12,428 bases of DNA from Lactobacillus helveticus DSM 20075 = CGMCC 1.1877 (GTDB lineage Bacteria > Bacillota > Bacilli > Lactobacillales > Lactobacillaceae), in contig NZ_GG700752.1 in NCBI RefSeq assembly GCF_000160855.1, positions 482,017 through 494,444 on the forward strand, written 5' to 3'. The translations under genes were made by a program, and so were the position numbers. Numbering within the stretch: position 1 is the first letter of the stretch; every line of letters starts with the position of its first letter. Of this stretch, positions 7,445 to 12,428 are shown piece by piece. Under the pieces are notes generated by a model, which had not been told where the DNA came from, did not search any database, and worked only from the letters and a program-made list of their open reading frames with translations.

Positions 7445-9488
7445 TTTTATCTGCGATCCATTTGAAACATTTTTTGATGTATTTTGGCACTGTAATAGAT
7501 TTACCACTACTTATTTCTTCGGAAAGTTCTTGCGCATAAAGGCCCTTATCTTTAATTGAATATAGAAACATTGTTCCTAGATATAGCTTAATTAACTTGG
7601 AATCAGTAATTTCTGATAAATCATTAGTATTGTGATTTTCCTTGAGTATTCCGTCGATTTGTTTAGATCTTTCGTTCTGGAAAGTATTCGATATTTTTTC
7701 AATACTCAGATTTTCAATGCTCATTTGTTTCAAATTTTCCCATGCATCACAATATCTCATAGAATCGTGAAAGATCAATGGCATTAGATCAGGATTATCC
7801 ATATACAACTGATATTCAAACGTCCAACCTTCATTAGACTTATAGTCAGAATCTTCATCTTGTGAGAACACTTTAATATTAGCCGATTTCAAAGCCTTGA
7901 TACTTTCTATATTCGGATTTTTGTTGTCAGGTTCCGCTTGAAATATTGGCGGACAGGATTTGTTTTGCTTTCCTTGAACAGGATCTAAGTCCGTTAGACA
8001 GGCAATCTGCTTATATATTGCGGTATTAGGATTCTTATTTGTATCAAACATTCTTAAAAAGGGAATGAAATAGCGCCCAGACAAATTAATAATAGAAATA
8101 TGTCTGTTTTGTATGTTAGATGTATCGGCTTTCATAAATTGCGGTATTAGCATTTGTTCCGCTAACCCCTCAATAAAAATAAGTTGATTAGTAAAAAACA
8201 AATTGGATCGTGTGACATCTAAAAATCGTTCTACAAATTTCTTGTCTTTTGGATTATCGATAAACGTTTCCCCAGGATATCCAATTTTAACACCACTTTT
8301 ATATTTACTGAGAACAATAAGATCATCTAAACTAGCAGCAGCTGTAATATTAGGAGAATGCGTGGTTATAATCACCTGCTTTGCTGTTTCACTAGTTGTA
8401 CCATCCTTGATATTATTTTGTAAAAATTTTAAAAAATCATATTGCATATCAGGATGAAGATGTGCCTCAGGTTCTTCTATTAATAGAAATGGAAAAACAC
8501 TTGAATTATCACCAAAATAAGAATTGTCACGACTTTGCTGAAGTTCAGCTAATACTAAAGAAATATAAATTAAATTGTTATATCCTAGCCCATTTAAATT
8601 TATTGGCACATTTGATTCACCATTTTTAACAACTAAACTAAATTCTTTTAGGATATCGTGATCATTTAACGCACTATTGAATTCTGGTTCTTCACCATCA
8701 AAAGTAGCCCCGGTTTGGCTTGAATACTTCAGCATTTCCTTTTTACCCTCTTTAAATCTAGGGCTAAGATTATTCAATAGTTTCACAGCCAGATCATGAA
8801 AATCTTTATGTCGCTTTTGCATCTTCTTTTCGATGTCAGATTTTTTCAACTCTTCATTGCTTTTTAAATCGTAATCAATGAAAAAATTTAAAAGTTTATT
8901 GAGTAGATATTTGTTTCCCGAATTCATTCTTTTTTCAGCATCTCGAATAGCTGGCAAATATTGGCAATTAAAACGACTTAACGAATTATCCATTAATGGT
9001 TGTGCGGACTCTCCTACAAAATATTTTCTTTGGTATTTTGGAAGAAACTCATCTTCCAACTCTAACCAGACACTGCCTATATCGTCTAAGTCTTTTACGG
9101 CGTCCAGATATGCTTTTTCATATTTAGTTGGAAGTTGAAACTGCATAGTAATCTTTGCCTTATATGGATTATCTATATCAGTCAGCCAATTGCGTATTGC
9201 TAGAAGATCGTCGCTATCACTACCTTCTTTGTTTGATTTTTGCAAGTTAACTGACACAGTGATTTTAGGAGAGCAGTTTTTCAATTCTTCTTTTGTTTCA
9301 GTCTTACTAAAATCATTTATATCTAATCCAAATTTATTTTTGTCGAAGATTAATCTTATCGCTGATATTATCGTGGTTTTTCCAATATTGTTGGGCCCGA
9401 CTAAAATGTTAATTCCCTCTGTAAAACGAATTATTTGTTTTTCCTTAAAAGTTCTGAAGTTTGTTATTTCAACACTTGATATGAACAA
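7434..9488 (-). CDS. gajA: Gabija-like GajA, OLD-family ATPase with TOPRIM nuclease
   Basis: The 684 residues have an ABC-type ATPase followed by a TOPRIM nuclease, the layout of class 2 OLD proteins encoded beside a UvrD-like helicase. Walker A is GPNNIGKT (31-38), a signature-like LNGLGYNN lies at 298-305, Walker B is FLLIEEPEAHLHP (334-346), and an H-loop THSPN follows at 376-380. TOPRIM residues are seen as LIFIEGLAEQ (436-445; E440) and CLTDLDP (497-503; D500, D502). In Gabija, GajA is a nucleotide-regulated DNA-nicking endonuclease that acts on phage DNA with GajB. The chosen start is TTG 9488, nine bases after GGAG; a TTG at 9503 is in frame but has no ribosome binding site. It is longer than the founding GajA, about 580 residues by my recollection. 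The gene is strongly AT-rich and overlaps gajB by 11 bases. The nuclease gene itself looks intact. Confidence 0.85.
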   Translation of the reverse strand: MFISSVEITNFRTFKEKQIIRFTEGINILVGPNNIGKTTIISAIRLIFDKNKFGLDINDFSKTETKEELKNCSPKITVSVNLQKSNKEGSDSDDLLAIRNWLTDIDNPYKAKITMQFQLPTKYEKAYLDAVKDLDDIGSVWLELEDEFLPKYQRKYFVGESAQPLMDNSLSRFNCQYLPAIRDAEKRMNSGNKYLLNKLLNFFIDYDLKSNEELKKSDIEKKMQKRHKDFHDLAVKLLNNLSPRFKEGKKEMLKYSSQTGATFDGEEPEFNSALNDHDILKEFSLVVKNGESNVPINLNGLGYNNLIYISLVLAELQQSRDNSYFGDNSSVFPFLLIEEPEAHLHPDMQYDFLKFLQNNIKDGTTSETAKQVIITTHSPNITAAASLDDLIVLSKYKSGVKIGYPGETFIDNPKDKKFVERFLDVTRSNLFFTNQLIFIEGLAEQMLIPQFMKADTSNIQNRHISIINLSGRYFIPFLRMFDTNKNPNTAIYKQIACLTDLDPVQGKQNKSCPPIFQAEPDNKNPNIESIKALKSANIKVFSQDEDSDYKSNEGWTFEYQLYMDNPDLMPLIFHDSMRYCDAWENLKQMSIENLSIEKISNTFQNERSKQIDGILKENHNTNDLSEITDSKLIKLYLGTMFLYSIKDKGLYAQELSEEISSGKSITVPKYIKKCFKWIADKNGL

Positions 9489-9546
9489 TTTAATATTCTC
9501 CAATCTTATAGATTGTTATAAATTTAATGTTAATCCATCTTACTAA

Positions 9547-9552
9547 ATTATA
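9547..9552 (-). promoter_or_regulatory. Likely -10 box for gajAB
   Basis: A perfect TATAAT lies on the minus strand 58 bases before the gajA TTG start. The -35 region at 16-18 bases spacing is poor (GTCAAC/TCAACT), so the promoter may be weak or need an activator. The 163 bases between the yolD stop and the gajA start contain no gene and no clear terminator, so read-through from the umuC operon is possible. Confidence 0.4.
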
Positions 9553-9651
9553 CTCTATAGTGTTGTACAGTTGACTTCTAAAGGTTAGATATCTCAGAAT
9601 GTAGGGCAAAAAATGCATTTAAATATGAAGGACAGATCAACCACTAAATGT

Positions 9652-10032
9652 TTATACTTCTCCTTTATAAACTATATTTCGAATTTCTAGTAGTGGGATA
9701 AACCGATCAGAATCAACCACAATCTCATTGGCATTGTAACCATGAATCAAGGTGGTGATATCTCGTAAATGGCGGTTGTTTTGGTCAACCGTTTTTAATT
9801 GAATGGTCACTGGTTGCTGACGCTGATATGCGTCCGCCAATACCTCGGTAATTGTTGCTAAGGATTGTTGCGGTCGTGGAACGTATACTGCATTCAACTG
9901 CTGGTTCTGTTGGTTTAATGCGGCAGTATGATCGGATAAATAGAATCCCTGCCATTTCATCATGCCCCGGTCATGGTAATCATGTTCAAAAAAATGCTTA
10001 ACCGTGGCTAAATCAAATTCTTGATTATTCAA
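9652..10032 (-). CDS. YolD-like protein
   Basis: The 126-residue protein carries a YolD-family signature near its N terminus, DRGMMKWQGFYLSDH (21-35), followed by a mainly beta/alpha region to the end. YolD-like proteins of Firmicutes are commonly encoded beside UmuC/UvrX-type polymerases and are thought to assist or regulate them; their biochemical role is not settled. The start is a TTG (10032-10030) that overlaps the stop of the preceding gene by eight bases (TTGAATAA). No strong ribosome binding site precedes it, so translation probably relies on coupling. It is the last gene of the umuC operon. An inverted repeat GTTTATA / TATAAAC spans its stop codon, but with no T-run after it. Confidence 0.75.
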   Translation of the reverse strand: MNNQEFDLATVKHFFEHDYHDRGMMKWQGFYLSDHTAALNQQNQQLNAVYVPRPQQSLATITEVLADAYQRQQPVTIQLKTVDQNNRHLRDITTLIHGYNANEIVVDSDRFIPLLEIRNIVYKGEV

Positions 10033-10345
10033 GGGGCACCCGCTTTCGTTGAATCAGCTTTTGACTTGCCGGCCACCGTTCCCCAGTAAAGCCGACAAAT
10101 TCGATCGTTAGTTTTATATCCTGTCGCAATGTTTTTAACAGCTTTTCTAAATCAGCTAAATCGTAGTGTGCTAATTTATGTAAGGGAACGGATTGCAAGC
10201 GCTCGTTAGCCCGTTGACTGTTAAAAAACAGATTATAGGTCTGATCGTAGGTATCATTAGTCAACATTAACCAATAGCGGGTTTGGGGACGCCGCTTAAA
10301 CAATCGGGTTAACCGCCCCTTAATAATCTCGATATCGCTATTCAT
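10025..10345 (-). CDS. Unrecognised small protein in the umuC operon
   Basis: The 106-residue protein begins MNSDIEIIKGRLTRLF and ends LIQRKRVPLE. It is basic, with no signal peptide or membrane segment that I can see, and I do not recognise a domain. ATG 10345 is chosen over an in-frame ATG at 10360 because GGAGG lies eight bases before it; the upstream ATG overlaps that site. It overlaps the umuC stop by eight bases (ATGAATAG) and the yolD start by eight, so it sits in a tightly coupled three-gene operon. Position suggests a role with the polymerase, for example a partner or regulator, but that rests on context alone. Confidence 0.7.
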   Translation of the reverse strand: MNSDIEIIKGRLTRLFKRRPQTRYWLMLTNDTYDQTYNLFFNSQRANERLQSVPLHKLAHYDLADLEKLLKTLRQDIKLTIEFVGFTGERWPASQKLIQRKRVPLE

Positions 10346-11639
10346 AGCTATTACCTCCATTATGTCCGCCCACTAGTGAAGCCCGCTTGATAGCGGTGCC
10401 TCCCTTTAATAAACTGGTCGCGTAAACTAGTTTGGTGAACCCAAATTGCCGGTGAATTTCATCAATCACTTGGTTTAACCGGCTACGGCGAATTTGGTTG
10501 TGCGGGGTTTCAAATAAATTAAGTTGTTGGCCCGAGTTGGCACTTAGTTTACTGCTATAAACACCAATATTCCGGACAGCTTGACCGTCCCAATTCTGAC
10601 GGAATAACCACAATAATTGTTGTGTCAAAACTTGATTGTCATTAGTTGGTTCAATTTTTAAAGTCTGGTTAAAACCACCGCGACCATCTGCTTCAGCTGC
10701 AGCATAGGAAAACCCAATGCTTAGCGATAGACAACCGGCCAGTTTATGATGGTGCCGGAGACGAGCCGCCACCTGTTCCCCAATTTCTTTAATGACCGTT
10801 TCAATTTCGGCTTGGTTAAAATAGTCCCGTGGCAACACTTGTGAATTACCCAGGCTAGCTGCTTTAACCTTAGTTGGTTCCGTAACTTGCGCGCGATCAA
10901 TTCCCCAGGCCGTAGCAAATAACTGGCTACCAATGACGCCAAGCTGCTGTTTGAGTAAATAAGGGTTGGTGTGGGCTAGCTCATACATATTGTGAATTTG
11001 AAGCCGGTTCAAACGTTTAGCCATACGGGGGCCAATCCCCCAAACGTCCGTTAATTCGTTGATTGACCAAATCTTATCCGGCACCGTTTCGTAATGAATT
11101 TCACCGATCAATTCATGATTATGTTTAGCGTAAAGGTCTAAGGCTAATTTAGCTTGCACCGGATTGTCACCAATTCCCACGGTGGTGTACAAGCCTAGCT
11201 TTTGCCGAACTGTCTTTTGAATCAAGCGTGCCACTTCGCGAACAGAATTGCCAAACAGCCGCCAAGTATGGGTCATATCAAGAATACTTTCATCAATCGA
11301 ATACGGCCAAACCTCTTTTTCAGTGGTAAATTGATGAAAGATCTGATTGATCTGCAAATTACGTTGAATATAAAGGTTCATACGCGGTGGCACGACCCAT
11401 AACTTGGAGTCATTGGGTAAGTCACGTTTACGGGAGACATTGGCTTTAAGATGAAATACATGCTTAGCTTCGGGTGACGTGGCTAAAATAAGCCCACCAT
11501 TGGTATTTTCAGCTTCACTAAGGACCACTAACGGGACTTTTAAGGGATTAAGGCCCCGGGCAACGGCTTCGCAACTAGCATAAAAGGACTTGTTATCGAT
11601 TAAGAAGAACACGCCATGCGGTTCATCATCAAAAAACAT
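10338..11639 (-). CDS. umuC: UmuC-like Y-family translesion DNA polymerase
   Basis: This 433-residue protein belongs to the Y-family polymerases (UmuC/UvrX/YqjW group), which copy past DNA damage with low fidelity. The palm motif FLIDNKSFYASCE (12-24) supplies D15, and SIDES (114-118) supplies D116 and E117, together the three metal-binding acidic residues. A helix-hairpin-helix GIGPRMAKRL follows at 201-210. The C-terminal little-finger region ends in a sliding-clamp-binding motif, QQLNLF (371-376). All catalytic residues are present and the length is typical. ATG 11639 is preceded by GGAAG. It heads an operon with an unrecognised gene and a YolD-like gene, each overlapping the previous one by eight bases. 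A LexA-type box upstream predicts induction by DNA damage. Such operons are common on Lactobacillus plasmids and prophage-like elements. Confidence 0.93.
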   Translation of the reverse strand: MFFDDEPHGVFFLIDNKSFYASCEAVARGLNPLKVPLVVLSEAENTNGGLILATSPEAKHVFHLKANVSRKRDLPNDSKLWVVPPRMNLYIQRNLQINQIFHQFTTEKEVWPYSIDESILDMTHTWRLFGNSVREVARLIQKTVRQKLGLYTTVGIGDNPVQAKLALDLYAKHNHELIGEIHYETVPDKIWSINELTDVWGIGPRMAKRLNRLQIHNMYELAHTNPYLLKQQLGVIGSQLFATAWGIDRAQVTEPTKVKAASLGNSQVLPRDYFNQAEIETVIKEIGEQVAARLRHHHKLAGCLSLSIGFSYAAAEADGRGGFNQTLKIEPTNDNQVLTQQLLWLFRQNWDGQAVRNIGVYSSKLSANSGQQLNLFETPHNQIRRSRLNQVIDEIHRQFGFTKLVYATSLLKGGTAIKRASLVGGHNGGNSYE

Positions 11640-11668
11640 TTAGATCACTTCCGTTAGCTTTTACCTGT

Positions 11669-11674
11669 ATTGTA
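11669..11674 (-). promoter_or_regulatory. -10 box of the umuC operon
   Basis: TACAAT on the minus strand lies 29 bases before the umuC ATG. No good -35 exists at 17 bases; that position is taken by the LexA-like box, consistent with a promoter covered by the repressor. Confidence 0.5.
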
Positions 11675-11684
11675 GCATATAAAG

Positions 11685-11698
11685 CAAACGTGTGTTCC
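11685..11698 (-). promoter_or_regulatory. LexA (DinR) SOS box of the umuC operon
   Basis: The minus-strand sequence is GGAACACACGTTTG. It fits the Firmicutes SOS consensus CGAAC-RNRY-GTTYC at every specified position except the first and last. It overlaps the expected -35 region of the umuC promoter, so LexA binding would block transcription until DNA damage. Confidence 0.65.
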
Positions 11699-11730
11699 CT
11701 AAAAACTGGCAGAAAGTTGATTAAAAATAG

Positions 11731-11759
11731 TCGAAAGTCCATTATAGTCATGCTATAAT
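11731..11759 (+). promoter_or_regulatory. Promoter of the antitoxin RNA
   Basis: -35-like TCGAAA (11731-11736), 17-base spacer, then extended -10 TGCTATAAT with TATAAT at 11754-11759. The -10 is inside a perfect inverted repeat, ATTATAG-TCATG-CTATAAT (11741-11759). Transcription would start near 11766 and run towards the toxin gene. It diverges from the umuC promoter. Confidence 0.7.
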
Positions 11760-11809
11760 GTAGACAGAAAAAGGGAAGCCCCGCTAGAACAGGACTTCCC
11801 ATGTAGAGC

Positions 11810-11825
11810 CGTTAAAGACGGTGGC
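11810..11825 (+). repeat. Leader element, copy B (in the antitoxin RNA)
   Basis: CGTTAAAGACGGTGGC on the plus strand. It is the same sense, relative to transcription, as copies in the toxin mRNA (12069-12054) and the left-edge locus (139-121), so the two convergent RNAs carry the same element rather than its complement. Confidence 0.55.
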
Positions 11826-11842
11826 AGATTTTAACGATATTT

Positions 11843-11884
11843 AATAACCGCTAGCTGACCAGAGCTAAGGCGGTTATTTTTTTT
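11843..11884 (+). terminator. Shared intrinsic terminator of the toxin-antitoxin locus
   Basis: Stem AATAACCGC-TAGCT with loop GACCAG and return arm AGCTA-ag-GCGGTTATT, then T8 at 11877-11884. It is a strong plus-strand terminator. On the minus strand the same stem lies just after the toxin stop but is followed only by a weak AT-rich tract; use in both directions is inferred from Fst-type loci. Confidence 0.85.
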
Positions 11885-11978
11885 GCTGACTTTTGATCAG
11901 CTCAACAATCAATGCAATTAAGGCTACGATAAAGGTACCGAAAGCCAGCATTAATTGTAAAGCGTCCGCAACGGACAC
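11874..11978 (-). CDS. Fst/Lpt-like (holin-like) type I toxin peptide
   Basis: The 34-residue peptide starts MSVADALQLM and ends LIKSQQKK. A short polar N terminus is followed by one hydrophobic membrane helix (about residues 8-28) and a charged Lys-rich tail. This is the pattern of the lactobacillus 'putative holin-like toxin' peptides and the wider Fst family, which damage the cell membrane when not silenced. The start is GTG 11978-11976 with AAAGGAG eight bases upstream. The last codons overlap the terminator shared with the convergent antitoxin RNA. Expression should be controlled by that RNA at the 5' leader, and by the leader structure. Such modules stabilise plasmids or occur as chromosomal relics. 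It is too short for default gene callers and easily missed. Confidence 0.88.
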   Translation of the reverse strand: MSVADALQLMLAFGTFIVALIALIVELIKSQQKK

Positions 11979-12011
11979 TTAGGCTACTCCTTTCGTTAGG
12001 ATTTATGGGCT

Positions 12012-12029
12012 TTAAAGGTTTAACACCAT
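12012..12029 (-). CDS. Possible five-residue leader peptide of the toxin mRNA
   Basis: ATG GTG TTA AAC CTT TAA (MVLNL) lies in the toxin leader, with GGAGG eight bases upstream, a better ribosome site than most genes here. It ends 33 bases before the toxin GTG. Ribosome loading here could affect toxin translation or RNA folding. It may instead be a chance start codon beside a structural purine-rich element. Confidence 0.3.
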   Translation of the reverse strand: MVLNL

Positions 12030-12053
12030 AAGCACCACCTCCGATTGGAAATA

Positions 12054-12069
12054 GCCACCGCCTTAACTT
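12054..12069 (-). repeat. Leader element, copy A (in the toxin mRNA)
   Basis: AAGTTAAGGCGGTGGC on the minus strand, beginning 13 bases after the toxin -10 box. It is related to copy C at the left edge and copy B in the antitoxin RNA. Confidence 0.6.
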
Positions 12070-12082
12070 CTCTACTTGATTT

Positions 12083-12112
12083 ATTATACAGGGAATCTGT
12101 ATTACTATCCAA
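12083..12112 (-). promoter_or_regulatory. Promoter of the toxin mRNA
   Basis: -35-like TTGGAT (12112-12107), 18-base spacer, -10 TATAAT (12088-12083) in the context CCTGTATAAT. An inverted repeat ATACAG-GGAAT-CTGTAT (12086-12102) overlaps the -10 and spacer. The leader to the toxin start is about 100 bases, as expected for a structured Fst-type mRNA. Confidence 0.65.
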
Positions 12113-12138
12113 GCTTTAGAACAAATTCGTTGGATCGC

Positions 12139-12150
12139 TATATTACTAGT
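12139..12150 (+). repeat. Direct repeat TATATTACTAGT, copy 1
   Basis: An exact 12-base match to 12190-12201, 51 bases apart; both are followed by AGAAC within three bases. A shorter TATTACTA occurs at 12100-12107. The core contains the palindrome ACTAGT. Confidence 0.55.
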
Positions 12151-12189
12151 GAGAACCAATTTAGAAAGATTAATTTTAAGTTTAATCCT

Positions 12190-12201
12190 TATATTACTAG
12201 T
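12190..12201 (+). repeat. Direct repeat TATATTACTAGT, copy 2
   Basis: Second copy of the 12-base repeat, followed directly by AGAAC. The copies are spaced about five helical turns apart, which would suit a DNA-binding protein; this is inference. Confidence 0.55.
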
Positions 12202-12318
12202 AGAACACGATGAAATTTGGAAGAAGGTTTAAAGAGTTGGTGACGTAAAACAGTAAGATTCTTGATAATTTTAAAAATAATAATGCAACTGAAAACAAAT
12301 AAGAAAGAAGAAGCTAAG

Positions 12319-12428
12319 ATGTCAAAGAGTATTAAAGTTAAAAAGATATGCAATGGTAACAAAGAATCAAAAGATGTATTAAGCCAATATTTAAGAATCA
12401 AAGAATTAGAAAATTCATTAAACCTATA
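12319..12428 (+). CDS. Start of an unidentified plus-strand ORF (partial)
   Basis: An open frame begins at ATG 12319 and continues for 36 codons to the window edge, starting MSKSIKVKKICNGNKESKDV. A purine-rich AAGAAG lies five bases upstream. An in-frame ATG at 12283 has no ribosome site. The visible peptide is Lys-rich and hydrophilic, and I do not recognise it. It is the only predicted protein gene on the plus strand and runs away from the toxin locus. It could belong to a replication or mobilisation block to the right, but nothing in it proves that. Composition is much more AT-rich than the umuC operon. Confidence 0.35.
   Translation, partial: MSKSIKVKKICNGNKESKDVLSQYLRIKELENSLNL

Larger units (their letters stand above)
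11766..11884 (+). ncRNA. Antitoxin RNA (RNA II type) of an Fst-like system
   Basis: A strong promoter leads into about 119 bases with no ORF, ending in a hairpin and eight T residues. The arrangement is that of Fst/par-type type I toxin-antitoxin loci, where a small unstable RNA blocks translation of the convergent toxin mRNA. The 5' part folds into a hairpin with stem GGGAAG (11773-11778) and CTTCCC (11795-11800). A second hairpin, CCGT/ACGG, lies at 11809-11821. The 3' end overlaps the toxin 3' end and is fully complementary to it. A gapped direct repeat, GGAA-GCC-CCGC (11774-11784) versus GGAAataGCCaCCGC (12047-12061), gives a second possible pairing with the toxin leader. The ends are predicted from sequence only. 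Confidence 0.7.
12113..12318. other. AT-rich intergenic region with short direct repeats
   Basis: No supported gene lies between the toxin promoter and the right-edge ORF. The stretch is very AT-rich. It contains two copies of TATATTACTAGT (12139-12150 and 12190-12201) and repeated TTTAGAA words. A 13-codon frame from ATG 12210 lacks a ribosome binding site. It could be part of a replication or partition region, but no complete iteron array is visible. Confidence 0.4.

Noticed and set aside
5662..9618. Matching TGCATTTA words at both edges of gajAB as a target-site duplication
   Set aside because: Eight AT-rich bases can match by chance, they lie at unequal distances from the genes, and no mobile element ends are visible.
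9640..9665. Inverted repeat GTTTATA/TATAAAC at the yolD stop as a terminator
   Set aside because: The stem is all A/T but one pair, overlaps the coding end, and has no T-run after it.
11902..12159. 85-residue minus-strand ORF over the toxin locus
   Set aside because: It runs through the toxin promoter, leader and toxin gene in another frame, and is a shadow of that structured locus.
12210..12248. Short plus-strand frame MKFGRRFKELVT
   Set aside because: Only 12 codons with no ribosome binding site. Reading past its stop gives another short frame, but there is not enough to call a broken gene.
12189..12401. 70-residue hydrophobic minus-strand ORF
   Set aside because: It has no ribosome binding site, its composition simply reflects the AT-rich strand, and it opposes the better-supported plus-strand ORF.
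1..12428. CRISPR array, tRNA, rRNA or insertion sequence
   Set aside because: I saw no regularly spaced long repeats, no tRNA-like cloverleaf, no rRNA sequence and no transposase in any frame.

Overview
The window reads as accessory DNA from a lactobacillus (family Lactobacillaceae), either plasmid or chromosomal island. Reasons: strong GGAGG-type ribosome binding sites, a 34-residue holin-like (Fst/Lpt family) toxin peptide close to the form common in lactobacilli, a UmuC/YolD operon behind a Firmicutes-type LexA box, and uneven base composition. No ribosomal, tRNA or core metabolic gene is present, and no replication protein is recognisable, so plasmid versus chromosome stays open.

Layout. 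Nearly everything is on the minus strand, so transcription runs from high to low coordinates. At the right, 11731-12112 holds a type I toxin-antitoxin module: a small toxin gene (minus) and a convergent antitoxin RNA (plus) that meet at a shared hairpin terminator. Next to it, 9652-11639 is a three-gene operon: a UmuC-like Y-family polymerase, an unrecognised 106-residue protein, and a YolD-like protein, with an SOS box in front. Then 5678-9488 is an AT-rich two-gene Gabija-like anti-phage module: gajA, an OLD-family ATPase with a TOPRIM nuclease, and gajB, a UvrD-like helicase. gajB is interrupted by one in-frame TAA at 7013-7015. Then 240-5617 is a type I restriction-modification operon, hsdR-hsdM-hsdS, whose specificity subunit is half-sized with one target recognition domain. 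At the left edge, a promoter and leader closely resembling those of the right-hand toxin drive a small ORF that runs off the window. The far right end (after 12113) is very AT-rich, with short direct repeats and the start of an unidentified plus-strand ORF.

How the parts fit. Two defence systems lie head to tail (restriction-modification and Gabija), bordered by a DNA-damage-inducible polymerase operon and small toxin loci, as expected of a mobile or plasmid-borne defence island. The R-M operon looks intact apart from the half-size HsdS, which could work as a dimer. The Gabija module looks disabled by the nonsense codon unless that is a sequencing error. The most useful things to check are the gajB stop, the half HsdS, and the repeated promoter/leader element present at both ends of the window.
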